From: Actinoalloteichus caeruleus DSM 43889 | GTDB taxonomy: Bacteria > Actinomycetota > Actinomycetes > Mycobacteriales > Pseudonocardiaceae | Reading direction: 5' to 3' | DNA: 64,000 nt | Assembly (NCBI RefSeq): GCF_000429185.2 | Contig: NZ_AUBJ02000001.1 | Location: 1 to 64,000 of the forward strand | Part shown: in pieces, positions 1 to 13,741 of the stretch | Position numbering within the stretch: position 1 is the first letter of the stretch | Layout: each line of letters begins with the position of its first letter | The notes under the pieces: model-generated | The model's database searches: none | What the model was told of the DNA's origin: nothing | The model's input: the letters and a program-made list of their open reading frames with translations, nothing else | Position numbers and translations under genes: made by a program

Positions 1-29
1 TTCACCGCCAACCGGTCGAAAGCGCCGAG

Positions 30-59
30 TTGACGGAACGAACGAAGATCGGTTACGTT
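30..59 (+). promoter_or_regulatory. rRNA operon promoter candidate P1
   Basis: TTGACG at 30-35 and TACGTT at 54-59 are separated by 18 bases. This matches the actinomycete rRNA promoter pattern TTGAC-N18-TAnnnT. It is the most distal of three candidates ahead of the 16S gene. Confidence 0.45.
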
Positions 60-175
60 GACCCGGAACCGGAAAACACCGCACACACGGTGCTGCCCGG
101 AACCACACATTGACAACACAGTTCCACGATATTCGGAAACGGTCGTGACCAGGCCAAACCCGGTGAACACCGGAT

Positions 176-205
176 TTGACACCAGGAAACACCGACCGAT
201 ACGGT
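176..205 (+). promoter_or_regulatory. rRNA operon promoter candidate P2
   Basis: TTGACA at 176-181 is followed after 18 bases by TACGGT at 200-205. The -35 is perfect and the -10 keeps the T, A and final T positions. Other TTGAC elements at 110 and 312 lack a good -10 and are not called. Confidence 0.5.
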
Positions 206-416
206 GGAACGGCCAGACCGGAAAGAAACACCGGTCCACCGGAAACGGTGCACGGTTCACCACGGTGACACCGACACCCCCGGGAAACACCGGAAACACG
301 GTCTGGTAGCGTTGACAACACAACACGACGGAAACAGCGACGGCCTTCCCGGAAGGGTGGTCAACGGTGATTCCGGTTCCGCTGAGAAAACGGCGGTTTC
401 CACGGAAACCCCGGAT

Positions 417-445
417 TTGACCCGGTGGAAACGAAATGCTAAGCT
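417..445 (+). promoter_or_regulatory. rRNA operon proximal promoter P3
   Basis: TTGACC at 417-422 and TAAGCT at 440-445 have a 17-base spacer. The sequence around the -10 resembles vegetative rRNA promoters of actinomycetes. It is the last good promoter before the leader and probably the main one. Confidence 0.6.
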
Positions 446-598
446 GGTTCCAGCGAAAAACGGGAACTCCCTGAAACACCGGATGGGACATCACGGGAAC
501 GTGGGTGGGGGGTTACCGGACACAAGCTTCAGATACGAGAAGAGTGCGTCCAGGACGACGGGCCCACGATGTGGGGTGGGGGTTCTGGTGTGGCGTGT

Positions 599-618
599 GT
601 TTTGAGAACTCAACAGTG
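599..618 (+). promoter_or_regulatory. rRNA leader boxA-like antitermination/processing element
   Basis: A TTTGAGAACTCAACAGTG element lies about 130 bases before the mature 16S. It resembles the conserved leader element of actinobacterial rRNA operons. A related element, TTTGAGAATTACACAGTG, recurs just before the 23S near 2600. Both positions are expected for antitermination and RNase III processing sites. Confidence 0.55.
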
Positions 619-747
619 TACCGATATAATAGCCAGTAGAGCTAAATATGAACCTCGTTAGAGGAGTTCCTTTGAGTGGACGGTGGCATCTCCTGCCCCT
701 CCGGGGTGGGTGTGAGTGTCATGCGTCGAATGTAACAGAATCAAACC

Positions 748-5753
<5,006 letters not shown>

Positions 5754-5765
5754 ACGAAGGTGTTA

Positions 5766-5785
5766 CGCATCCACTGTGTGATTCT
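5766..5785 (+). promoter_or_regulatory. 23S processing stem, 3' strand
   Basis: Pairs with 2604-2623 with one mismatch. The 22 bases from about 5755 to 5776 recur with a single change at about 6704-6726. Confidence 0.7.
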
Positions 5786-5842
5786 GGGAGTGCAACTGGC
5801 TCCCTGCCCTGGGGTTGGTTGGGGTGGGGTGTTGGTTAGAGT

Positions 5843-5961
5843 GTTTCGGTGGTGATAGCGAGAGGGAAACGCCCGGTCCCATTCCGAACCCGGAAGCTAA
5901 GCCTTTCAGCGCCGATGGTACTGCACCTGTGGGGGTGTGGGAGAGTAGGACGCCGCCGAAC
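5843..5961 (+). rRNA. rrf: 5S ribosomal RNA
   Basis: GTTTCGGTGGT at the 5' end pairs with CGCCGCCGAAC at the 3' end. The core TCCCATTCCGAACCCGGAAG is canonical and the length is about 119 nt. It is the last gene of the 16S-23S-5S operon and is followed directly by a terminator. Confidence 0.95.
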
Positions 5962-5973
5962 TTTCTTTCACCG

Positions 5974-6039
5974 GTGGGTGGAGGGGAATGTGGTTGAGCA
6001 CCTGGTGGGTGCTCCCGGTTCTCCTCCACCCACTTTTTT
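5974..6039 (+). terminator. rRNA operon intrinsic terminator
   Basis: A perfect 11-bp stem (5974-5984 with 6023-6033) encloses a second hairpin (5996-6002 with 6008-6014), and the structure ends in six Ts (6034-6039). It sits 12 bases past the 5S gene. Confidence 0.9.
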
Positions 6040-6941
6040 GTGCGCCCAGGAACCGGAGCTCCGCGTTCGGGGGAGGGGCGGGTTGGTCGGCGTCCGAGCG
6101 GTGCCGAACCGTTCCACCGCCAGGGTTGGTCAGGCGTTCCCGGTGCTGTCCGTTCCCCTGTGCGGTCCCCACCCAGTGACGGCCACGGTCCCGTCTGCCC
6201 GGAACCCGTCCGGCGGCCCCCGCCTAGGGGGCGCAGATGGACGACCAGGAGGCAGGCAGCCGGCCTTCGCCGTGGGGTGGTCCCCGAGGCCGTGACCGCC
6301 CTCGGACGGCGGACCCCACGACTGGCGGCTCGGCTCGCCGGACGGGGTGGTGGCCCAGCGGCGCGCACCGCCCCGAGGGCGGCCTCGGCGTCCCCTCCGG
6401 GGCCTTCCCGGTGACCCGGGACTGGGGCAGCGTCAGGGACGGCTGACTGGTCGTGGTCGGGGTCGACGAGACGAACCAGCGGTCGACTGGCGAACCCGCG
6501 GTCGGCTTCGGGCGTGACCGTCACCGCTGGCGATCCGGTCCCCGGTCGTCGGTGGCGAGCGCACCTGCTCCACGGACGTGCGGGTTCCGAGGCCACGTCG
6601 AACGAGGGGAACGGCCAGTCCCTCGAACGGTCGAGGGCTCCGTCGAACGGAATCAGCGGGTGGGCCTGGCGGCGGAGGTCGGCCAGCCGGGAACGCCGGG
6701 TCGCCGAAGGTGTCACGCATCCACTGCCCGGCCGGCGCGCCAGGGCATCAGGCCGACGGAGGACCGGTCCCCGTCCCGTCCGTCGTCGGGCGGCCGCTCC
6801 TCCCCGGCACTCCGGCCGGGGAGAAGCCTCCCGCTCACCGGCGAGAGACCCGAGTGGCGGTTCCGCGGCGGTCTCCCGCCATCACCCTCCGGTCCGAACG
6901 GGGCCGGTGCCGGCGAAGACCTCGTGACGGACGGCGCGTGC
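6040..6941. other. gene-free region after the rRNA operon
   Basis: No convincing gene. Minus-strand frames between about 6150 and 6720 have some coding character but no recognisable family or clean start, so a decayed gene is possible. A 22-base near copy of the 23S 3' processing region occurs at about 6704-6726. Confidence 0.5.
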
Positions 6942-7922
6942 TCACGGTGCCGGCCACCCCCAGGAGATGCCGACCGTCCCGGGAGGCACGTCCAGCTCGA
7001 CCACGTGCGCGCACTGCTCCGGTCCCAAGGTCAGAGGCGACCGCGACGGGGCCTTGCGCCGATCGGCGGGGCGGACGAAACGGTGCGGGGCCACGGGAAG
7101 GGCCTCGGGGGAGAAGGACACCTCCAACAGGTACTCCCGCACCGGAGCGACGAACCTCCTGGAACACTCCGTCGTCCGCGTGGCGGCGGGCCTGCCCGGC
7201 TGGGCGCGCAGCTCGAACTCCAGGATGGTGGTCGCCCCTCTGGCCAACGGCCCCGGCAGCACGAGTTCGGCCACCACCAGCCCGGTGCCACCGGACCGGG
7301 CCACCCTGCCCACCCGGCAGTTGCGGATGGCGTGCGGGGTGAGGCTGGGCAGGCCGGGGCGTTCCGGGTCGAACACGACGAGGCAGCGGTCCGGCCCCTC
7401 CCCCCGGGCGCGGAGCACCTGCCGCGTCCGAATTCGGCGGACGTCGCCCGAGCCGCCGATCGAATAATGGTCGTGGTGACTGATTCGTTCCAGCATGGTG
7501 TCCGACCGGATGTCGAATGAGGACAGCAGCTCGGGCACCGCCGGCACCTCCGGCCACAGCGACGCGATGGACGGGATTGTTAATCGCCTGTTTCTTCCCC
7601 TGGGTCTGGGTGGGCCGAGCAGGGAACGGAGAGCGGTCGGCGGCAGAGTGAGCAGGCTTTCCAGCTGCCGCAACGCGTTCAGCGATTCCCGCCGTTCGGG
7701 CCGGCTGCGGCCGGACTGCCAGTAGCTGAGCGTGGCGACGCTGATGTGGTGACCGTGCTGCTCCAGCCGGTACCTGATGCGGTCGAGGCTGAGCCCGCTC
7801 GCCGCGATCGCCGCTCGCAGGGTGCTGGGGAATGGCTCGTCAGCCGGTGATGTGCGGTCGGTGGTCTGGCGGGTTCCGTCCCCGTCGACCTGGTCGCTCG
7901 TACTCCACGTGGCACCGATCAT
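6942..7922 (-). CDS. XRE-like helix-turn-helix regulator
   Basis: A 326-aa protein, cytoplasmic and probably DNA-binding. Residues about 30-100 form a helix-turn-helix domain of the kind seen in actinomycete XRE-like regulators, with the element ATLSYWQSGRSRPERRESLN as the likely recognition helix region. The rest is a beta-rich domain of unknown role. I start it at ATG 7922 because GAGGAG lies 5 bases upstream; a GTG at 7928 overlaps that site. It is divergent from the secreted subtilase, so control of that gene or of itself is possible, but this is inference. The family is seen, the target is unknown. Confidence 0.8.
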   Translation of the reverse strand: MIGATWSTSDQVDGDGTRQTTDRTSPADEPFPSTLRAAIAASGLSLDRIRYRLEQHGHHISVATLSYWQSGRSRPERRESLNALRQLESLLTLPPTALRSLLGPPRPRGRNRRLTIPSIASLWPEVPAVPELLSSFDIRSDTMLERISHHDHYSIGGSGDVRRIRTRQVLRARGEGPDRCLVVFDPERPGLPSLTPHAIRNCRVGRVARSGGTGLVVAELVLPGPLARGATTILEFELRAQPGRPAATRTTECSRRFVAPVREYLLEVSFSPEALPVAPHRFVRPADRRKAPSRSPLTLGPEQCAHVVELDVPPGTVGISWGWPAP

Positions 7923-8232
7923 GCTCACTCCTCGCAGTCGGATCGCACTCCGGCTGACGTTAGTGCGGGGCGTTCTCCCGTGGCAGCCCCCGCGTGCCGT
8001 GAATTCCGGAGTCCGGGAACTGGGCGACGGCGCTCATCTGTTAAGTGTCAAAACCCGGTCCTTTCCACCGCCCTGTTTTCTTCCTAGCATCGGTGCAGCA
8101 TCACGAATTACCGCCAACAGTGTTCCGTGTTTCGTTCTTGTGACGTAATTCGTGGTGATCGGGAGTAACGGTGATCGGTTTCGGTTTCGCATGCCCGGAC
8201 GCGGCGGAACCGTACCCGGAAGGGATTCAGGG
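7923..8232. other. divergent intergenic region with a spaced inverted repeat
   Basis: Contains the promoters of the HTH regulator and of the subtilase. The perfect 10-base arms CACGAATTAC (8102-8111) and GTAATTCGTG (8145-8154) are 33 bases apart, which suggests an operator or a looping site. No gene is seen. Confidence 0.5.
8102..8154. promoter_or_regulatory. candidate operator, 10-bp inverted repeat
   Basis: CACGAATTAC and GTAATTCGTG are exact reverse complements separated by 33 bases, in an AT-richer patch 80 bases before the subtilase start. The neighbouring HTH protein is the obvious candidate ligand; this is inference. Confidence 0.4.
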
Positions 8233-9489
8233 ATGACGAACAACTGGCGGAACTACCTACGGACGTTCGGCGGTGTCGGAGCCGCCGTCGCGCTGTCACT
8301 GACCGCGCTGACCGGGGCGGCCGGTGCCAACCCGACGGCGGACCAGGTCGGGAAGGTGCTGCACGCGGACTCGGCACGGGCGATCAAGGGCAGCTACCTG
8401 GTCGTGCTCGACGAGACGAGCCCTCGGCTGGCCTCCGGCGTGACCGCCACCGCCGACGGGCTGGTCACCCAGTACGGCGGCAGCGTCGAGCGGACCTACT
8501 CCACGGCCATCCAGGGTTTCGAGGCCGCGCTCACCGAGGGGCAGGCCCGCCGGCTGGCCGCCGACCCGTCGGTGGCCTACGTCGAGCAGAACCAGCGGGT
8601 GAGCATCGACCTGACCGCCGCCCCGGCCACCACGCGTGACGTGGGCGTCCAGGCCGTGCAGACCAACCCGCCGTCCTGGGGCCTCGACCGCGTCGACCAG
8701 CGGAACCTGCCGTTGGACAACCGGTACGAGTACACCACCACCGGTAGCGGCGTCACCGTGTACGTGCTGGACACCGGCGTCAACATCAGCCACCCGACCT
8801 TCGGCGGTCGGGCGAGCTACGGCTACAACTTCGTCAACAACACGCCCAACGCCGAGGACGGCAACGGGCACGGGACGCACGTGGCGGGCACCGTCGCCGG
8901 GTCCCAGTTCGGTGTGGCCAAGAACGCGCGGATCGTGGCCGTGCAGGTCCTCGGTGCCACCGGTGGCGGCACCACCGCCGGGGTCGTCGCCGGCGTGAAC
9001 TGGGTGGCCGCGAACGCCAGCGGTCCCTCGGTCGCGAACCTGAGCCTGGGTGGCGGCGTGTCCACCGCCCTTGACCAGGCCGTCGTCAACGCCATCAACA
9101 GCGGCGTCACCCACGTGGTGGCGGCCGGGAACAACAACGGCAACGCCAACAACTACTCGCCGGCCCGGGTCGGCCCGGCGATCACGGTCGGGGCGACCAC
9201 CAGCACCGACGCCCGCGCCTCGTACTCCAACTTCGGCAAGGTCGACATCTTCGCACCCGGTTCCAACATCACCTCCGCCTGGCGCGCGGGTGGCACCTAC
9301 ACCGGCAACGGCACCTCCTTCGCGTCCCCGCACGTGGCCGGTGCCGCCGCCCGTTACCTCCAGAGCAACCCCGGCGCCACTCCCGCCCAGGTGAAGAGCG
9401 CGCTCCAGTCGTGGGGCACCAGCGGCATCGTGACCAACCCGGGCACCGGTTCCACCAACCGCCTGCTGTACGTGCCGCCGGCGAGCTGA
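8233..9489 (+). CDS. secreted subtilisin-like (S8) serine protease, proteinase K type
   Basis: A 418-aa preproprotein. Residues 1-32 are a Sec signal peptide and about 52-125 an inhibitor I9 propeptide ([10 protein letters not shown] ... AYVEQNQRV). The S8 catalytic domain follows: Asp180 in [13 protein letters not shown], His213 in [10 protein letters not shown], oxyanion Asn near 300 in AAGNNNG, and Ser362 in [13 protein letters not shown]. It is an extracellular endoprotease that matures by removing its propeptide. I chose ATG 8233 over an upstream GTG at 8152 because GGAAGGGA lies 7 bases before it and the signal peptide begins there. There is no C-terminal extension beyond the catalytic fold. 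A terminator hairpin follows at 9523. Confidence 0.95.
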   Translation: MTNNWRNYLRTFGGVGAAVALSLTALTGAAGANPTADQVGKVLHADSARAIKGSYLVVLDETSPRLASGVTATADGLVTQYGGSVERTYSTAIQGFEAALTEGQARRLAADPSVAYVEQNQRVSIDLTAAPATTRDVGVQAVQTNPPSWGLDRVDQRNLPLDNRYEYTTTGSGVTVYVLDTGVNISHPTFGGRASYGYNFVNNTPNAEDGNGHGTHVAGTVAGSQFGVAKNARIVAVQVLGATGGGTTAGVVAGVNWVAANASGPSVANLSLGGGVSTALDQAVVNAINSGVTHVVAAGNNNGNANNYSPARVGPAITVGATTSTDARASYSNFGKVDIFAPGSNITSAWRAGGTYTGNGTSFASPHVAGAAARYLQSNPGATPAQVKSALQSWGTSGIVTNPGTGSTNRLLYVPPAS

Positions 9490-9522
9490 CCGGGTCCTCC
9501 TCGCGAACCCACCTCGCGTCCA

Positions 9523-9558
9523 CCGGTGGCCGGCTCCCTGACGGGAACCGGCCACCGG
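9523..9558 (+). terminator. hairpin terminator after the subtilase
   Basis: A perfect 11-bp GC stem (9523-9533 with 9548-9558) has four more pairs inside (9535-9538 with 9543-9546) and a TGAC loop. It lacks a T-run, as is common for terminators in high-GC actinomycetes. Confidence 0.65.
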
Positions 9559-9744
9559 CCGTTGGACGCGGTTGTCCCGGGGGCGGGGGTGGCCGTGCTG
9601 GCCGGCCGAGGACCAGGGGAGACGTCGAGAGCGGGGAACGACGCGGTCGGCAAGTCCCTGACCACTGCCTGGGACGCCGTTGACCGGCGGTCCCACTCGG
9701 TCTTGGGTACCGGTGACCGGATCACCGCCACCACAGGAGTTCAT

Positions 9745-12333
9745 GTGCGCATCTCCCGTCCCACCGCCGGGTTGCTCGTCGCGGCCCTGGTCGCGGCCAC
9801 GGCCGCGGCGGCACCTCCCGCCACCGCGGCCGAGCCACCGCCTCCCGACGCCCCGCCAGGGGTGGACGTCTCGGACCGGGACGCGGTCCTCGCGGCGGAC
9901 CTGGCCGACCCTGCCCGGGTGCGACCGCGTGGCGAGAACCGGCCGGGCACCCCGGGGGAGCGAGTGGAGGCCGGGACGCCCAGCTCCTTCTCCGAGTCGG
10001 ACGAACGCGGGTACCCCCGGCGGACCCAGTTGCGGATCTACCCCGACGACCCGGCCGACAGGTCGGTCAAGTTGGGCCTCGTCCCGTACCACGAGCTGGC
10101 TCCCCGGCTCAACGACCTCCAGGCCGAGAGCGACCGGGTCTCCGTCGAGGTGCTCGGCGAGTCGGTGCTCGGGCGTGACATCTACCTCGTCACCCTCACC
10201 GCCCCCGAGACCCCGGAGGACAGCGCCCGGCAGCGGCGGTGGCGGGACGCGATCCGCACCGACCCCCGCGCCGCGGCGGCGGACGAGGAACTCCGCGCCG
10301 GGTACAAGGCCCCGATGTGGTTCAACGCCAACATCCACGGTGACGAGTGGGAGGGCACCGACGGGTCGCTCCGCGTCATCGAACAGCTGGCCACCAGCGA
10401 GGACCCCGAGGACCTCCGGCTGTTGGAGACGTCCAGGCTCTACTTCACGGTCTCGCACAACCCGGACGGCCGGGTGGCCGGCACCCGGCAGAACGCGGCC
10501 GGTTTCGACCTGAACCGCGACTTCGTGACGGTGGCCAACCCGGAGACGGAGGCCGTGCGGAAGGTGGCGATCAACGGCCAGTCGCTGGTGATGTTGGACC
10601 TGCACGGCTACGTGAACCCGACGCTGCTGAGCCCGAACACCGCCCCGCACGTGCAGAACGCCGAGTACGACCTGTACCTCAAGCACGCCTGGCCCAACGC
10701 GTTGGGCATGGAACGGGCCATCGCCGGGCTCGGCCACCCCGAGACCCAGCGGGCCGACATCCCGATCCGGGACCGCGCGCCGGGTGACTGGGACGACTGG
10801 CTGCCGATGTACACGCCGATGTACGCGATGTTGCAGGGCACCCACGGTCACACCGTCGAGGTCCCGTTGCGGGTGAACCGGCAGGACTACGAGAACCAGC
10901 CGGTGGCGGAGCTCCGCCGCAGGGCGGCGGTGAACACCGACGTCGCCGAGGCGACCATCCTGAGCACCATCGACTACGTGGACGCCAACCGGGACGAGTT
11001 GGTCGCCGACCAGATCGAGTTCTTCCGCCGCGCGGGGGCCGGGGAGCAGCAGCGGCGCATCCCCGACGACTACATCCCCGGCTTCGGGGAGGCGGACCGG
11101 TACACCACCGAGTTCCCCCGGGGCTACGTGATCCCGGCGGCCGGGGAGGGCATCTCGGAGCCGGCGGCGGCGCGCCTGGTGAACCTGTTGCTGGACAACG
11201 GTGTTGAGGTGCGGCGCACCGAAGCTGGCTTCCGCGTGGGGCGGGAGGAGTACCCACCCGGTTCGTACCTGGTGGACCTGCGGCAGCCTCGCCGCGCGAT
11301 CGCGAACTCGCTGCTGGAGGACGGTGCCGATCTGACCGAGCGGGTGCCCAGGACCTACGCGAACTCGGCGCTGAGCCACGGGTTGTTGTGGGGGGCCGAG
11401 GTGGCGCCGGTGCGGGGTGGGCTGACGGTGCGTTCCCGTCCCGTGGAGGAGCCGGTGGCCTCGGGTGGCGTGGACGTCGCCCCGGGCCGGGACCTCGCCG
11501 TCGCCCTCACCGACGGCAGTGACATCCGGGCCGTGAACGACCTGCTCGGCCGGGGTCACCAGGTGCACAGGTCGTCCGAGGGCGTCATCGTGGTGCCGGC
11601 GTCGGCGCGCGCCGACGCGTTGGCCGCGTCCCGTGAGCACGGTGTGCGCTTCACCGAGGCCCCGAGCGGTGACGAACGGACTCCCGTGGGACAGCGGCCG
11701 GTGGTGGCCGCGGCCGTGTCACCGGACGAGCTGGTCGCGTTGCGCGGTATGGGGTTCGAGGTGCGGCCGGTGTCGACCGCCGTCCTCAACGAGGGGTTCG
11801 ACTGGCGCCGGGTGGACGTGCTCTACGTGTCGGCGGGTCTGGAGCTGTCCGGTCTCCGCGAGGAGGCACGCGCGGACCTCACGGAGTTCCTGGGCAGCGG
11901 TGGGGTGGTGACGCGCGGCGCGGTCGGGGCCCGGTTCAACACCGAGGCCGGCCTGCTGCCCGTCGACGTCGTCCGGGGCCGTTCCGACGCCAACGGCATC
12001 GTCGAGGTCGGCGCCGGTGACGGGTGGGTCGGCTCCGGTGCGGCCCCGCACTCCTTCGTCTACTCACCCCTGTGGTTCGAGGGCCTCGGCGACGGGGTGA
12101 CCGTGGAGCAGCGGTACGGCCCGGACGCGCCGCTCGTGGCGGGCCACTGGCGACCCGAGCAGGACGGCACCGGCGGTCAGGTGGAGGCGGCCGGGCGGCC
12201 GGCCGTGGTGTCCGGCGTCGGTGGCGCGGGGACACCGACCGTGCTGTTCGGCACGGAACCCCTGTTCCGGGATCACCCGAAGGGTTTGTACTCGCAGGTG
12301 GCCAGGGCTCTCTACTGGACGGCGAGTTCCTGA
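9745..12333 (+). CDS. secreted M14-family zinc carboxypeptidase
   Basis: An 862-aa exported protein. Residues 1-29 form a signal peptide ending near PPATAA. The M14 peptidase domain (about 110-480) shows the zinc ligands His198 and Glu201 in NANIHGDEWEG and His287 in LDLHGYVNP, and the catalytic Glu372 in HTVEVPLR, so it should be active. The long C-terminal half (about 490-862) is unassigned and may bind substrate or the cell wall. The start is GTG 9745 with AGGAG at 9735-9739; an ATG two bases earlier is out of frame. With the subtilase upstream it forms an extracellular protein-degrading pair, though the terminator between them implies separate transcripts. Confidence 0.92.
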   Translation: MRISRPTAGLLVAALVAATAAAAPPATAAEPPPPDAPPGVDVSDRDAVLAADLADPARVRPRGENRPGTPGERVEAGTPSSFSESDERGYPRRTQLRIYPDDPADRSVKLGLVPYHELAPRLNDLQAESDRVSVEVLGESVLGRDIYLVTLTAPETPEDSARQRRWRDAIRTDPRAAAADEELRAGYKAPMWFNANIHGDEWEGTDGSLRVIEQLATSEDPEDLRLLETSRLYFTVSHNPDGRVAGTRQNAAGFDLNRDFVTVANPETEAVRKVAINGQSLVMLDLHGYVNPTLLSPNTAPHVQNAEYDLYLKHAWPNALGMERAIAGLGHPETQRADIPIRDRAPGDWDDWLPMYTPMYAMLQGTHGHTVEVPLRVNRQDYENQPVAELRRRAAVNTDVAEATILSTIDYVDANRDELVADQIEFFRRAGAGEQQRRIPDDYIPGFGEADRYTTEFPRGYVIPAAGEGISEPAAARLVNLLLDNGVEVRRTEAGFRVGREEYPPGSYLVDLRQPRRAIANSLLEDGADLTERVPRTYANSALSHGLLWGAEVAPVRGGLTVRSRPVEEPVASGGVDVAPGRDLAVALTDGSDIRAVNDLLGRGHQVHRSSEGVIVVPASARADALAASREHGVRFTEAPSGDERTPVGQRPVVAAAVSPDELVALRGMGFEVRPVSTAVLNEGFDWRRVDVLYVSAGLELSGLREEARADLTEFLGSGGVVTRGAVGARFNTEAGLLPVDVVRGRSDANGIVEVGAGDGWVGSGAAPHSFVYSPLWFEGLGDGVTVEQRYGPDAPLVAGHWRPEQDGTGGQVEAAGRPAVVSGVGGAGTPTVLFGTEPLFRDHPKGLYSQVARALYWTASS

Positions 12334-12408
12334 CCCGCTGACCGCTGGGGTGGGGTGGCCGCCGGAGCGGTGGTCGCCCCACCCGCCGCCCGTGGGAGCG
12401 GAGCGTGG

Positions 12409-12427
12409 TGAGGTTAGCCTTGGCTTG
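12409..12427. promoter_or_regulatory. candidate iron box (IdeR/DmdR type)
   Basis: TGAGGTTAGCCTTGGCTTG matches about 13 of 19 positions of the actinobacterial iron box TTAGGTTAGGCTAACCTAA, with one half-site (AGGTTAGCCT) nearly intact. It lies 82 bases before a siderophore-binding lipoprotein gene, the expected place for iron-dependent repression. Confidence 0.55.
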
Positions 12428-12508
12428 GTCGCGGTCGGGTGGCGGATCGCGTCCGCCACCCGGGAGACCCCGGGTGGCAGCCGTTCCGCGCGAGGAGAGC
12501 ACAGCAGC

Positions 12509-13537
12509 ATGAACCGGTTCCCCAGCGTCCGTACCCGTGGCCTGACCAGGCGGCACTTCCTGATCGGGGGTGCCGGGGCGACGGTCGCGTTGCTCGCCGG
12601 CTGCGCCGACGGGTCGGGTGGTGACACCGGGGCCGGGGCCAGCGGGGCACCCGCCGCCGAGGGTTTCCCCACCTCGGTGGACCACCAGTTCGGGACGACC
12701 GAGCTGGACCGGGCCCCGGAACGGGTGGTGGCCCTCGGGTGGGGGGACGGCGACACCCTGCTGGCGCTGGGAGTGGTGCCGGTGGCTTCGGTCGACTGGT
12801 TCCGCGCCTACGACGACGGGTTCGGGCCGTGGGCCCGGGAGAGGCGGGGGGACGGCGAGGTCGAGGTGCTCACCGGCCCCGAGTTCTCCCCGGAGGGCAT
12901 CCTCGCCCAGCGGCCGGACCTGGTCACCATGACCAAGTCGGACAACGACCGGTCGGTGTACGAGATGTTCGCCGAACTCGTGCCGACCCTGTCCGGGCCG
13001 GCCACCGACATCAGTTACGGCACCCACTGGCGCGACCAGACCCGGCTCATCGCCGAGGTGCTCGGGCGCCCGGAGGAGGGCCAGGCCCTCATCGGTGAGG
13101 TGGAGGACGCCTTCGCCGATGCCCGGGCGCGGTACCCCCAGTTCGAGGGGCGCACCTGTTCGGTGGTGTGGTGGGACGAGGCGTCGTACGCCGCCTACGT
13201 GGAGGGTGACACCCGGGTGGACACCCTGCGGGACCTCGGGTTCGTCAACTCGCCGGCGATCGAGGAGCTGCGCGGTGGTGACGGTTTCACCGTGGACGTC
13301 TCCCGGGAGGAGGCCGGGTTGCTGGAGGCGGACGTCTGCGTCGTCGTCAGCATGCAGCCGGCCGAGCGCATCGAGCAGGACACCCTGCTCCAGGGGACCG
13401 CGATGGCGCGGGAGGGGCGGATGATCGTGCTCAGCGACGCCGACGCGCAGAACGCGTTCTCGATGGGCACCGTCCTCAGCCTGCCCTACGCGCTCGACCT
13501 GCTGCTTCCCCAGCTCGCCGAGGCGTTGGCCGACTGA
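12509..13537 (+). CDS. iron-siderophore ABC transporter substrate-binding lipoprotein
   Basis: A 342-aa FecB/FepB-like periplasmic-binding-type protein anchored outside the membrane. The N-terminus has both a twin-arginine motif (LTRRHFLIGG) and a lipobox (LLAGC), so it is probably a Tat-exported lipoprotein. The TroA-like fold covers about 55-340, with the typical ERVVALGWGDGDTLLALG start and the PDLVTMTKSD segment. It captures ferric siderophores for a membrane permease and ATPase that are not encoded next to it, so it is an orphan binding protein here. The start ATG 12509 has GAGGAG 11 bases upstream. Repression by IdeR/DmdR is suggested by the iron box at 12409. Confidence 0.9.
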   Translation: MNRFPSVRTRGLTRRHFLIGGAGATVALLAGCADGSGGDTGAGASGAPAAEGFPTSVDHQFGTTELDRAPERVVALGWGDGDTLLALGVVPVASVDWFRAYDDGFGPWARERRGDGEVEVLTGPEFSPEGILAQRPDLVTMTKSDNDRSVYEMFAELVPTLSGPATDISYGTHWRDQTRLIAEVLGRPEEGQALIGEVEDAFADARARYPQFEGRTCSVVWWDEASYAAYVEGDTRVDTLRDLGFVNSPAIEELRGGDGFTVDVSREEAGLLEADVCVVVSMQPAERIEQDTLLQGTAMAREGRMIVLSDADAQNAFSMGTVLSLPYALDLLLPQLAEALAD

Positions 13538-13608
13538 CGGGGGGTGCCGGCGGTGGTGTGACGGGCGGTGGCCGGACGAGGCCAACCGCGGCACACGGGG
13601 GAATGCGG

Positions 13609-13666
13609 GTGACCGCCGGGCGTGCTGGTGGCTAGTCTCGGCAGCGGGACCGCCGCCGGTCCCGCT
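13609..13666 (+). promoter_or_regulatory. promoter and 5' hairpin of the F420 oxidoreductase gene
   Basis: GTGACC at 13609-13614 and TAGTCT at 13633-13638 are 18 bases apart. A perfect 9-bp inverted repeat (13643-13651 with 13658-13666) begins at about the predicted transcript start. It could be an operator, a leader hairpin, or the terminator of the upstream gene. Confidence 0.4.
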
Positions 13667-13741
13667 CGTGGAGCGGGAAACGCCTTCCCGTCCCGGTTCC
13701 GCGTCCACATCGGTCGGCTCACAGCAGTCTGGAGATAGCGC

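Larger units (their letters stand above)
61..480. repeat. degenerate GGAAAC/ACCGG-rich repeats upstream of the rRNA operon
   Basis: The stretch holds about ten irregular copies of a motif near GGAAACACCGG, for example around 70, 185, 227, 239, 283, 293, 331, 402 and 474. They are interspersed with five TTGAC promoter elements. No protein-coding gene is credible here: the reading frames are repeat-derived and lack the codon-position GC bias of the rest of the window. The copies could bind a nucleoid or regulatory protein, or be relics of promoter duplication; this is inference. Confidence 0.4.

Noticed and set aside
61..480. CRISPR array
   Set aside because: The repeats are short, irregular in spacing and degenerate, with no uniform spacers and no cas genes.
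1..605. Coding frames upstream of the 16S gene
   Set aside because: They are made of the GGAAAC/ACCGG repeats and overlap promoter elements.
5763..6716. Long minus-strand reading frame across the 5S gene and the rRNA terminator
   Set aside because: It runs through the 5S rRNA and the terminator hairpin and matches no family; at most its upstream part is a decayed gene.
8296..11640. Very long minus-strand reading frame (over 1100 codons)
   Set aside because: It is the antisense shadow of the subtilase and carboxypeptidase genes; its composition is typical of antisense high-GC frames.
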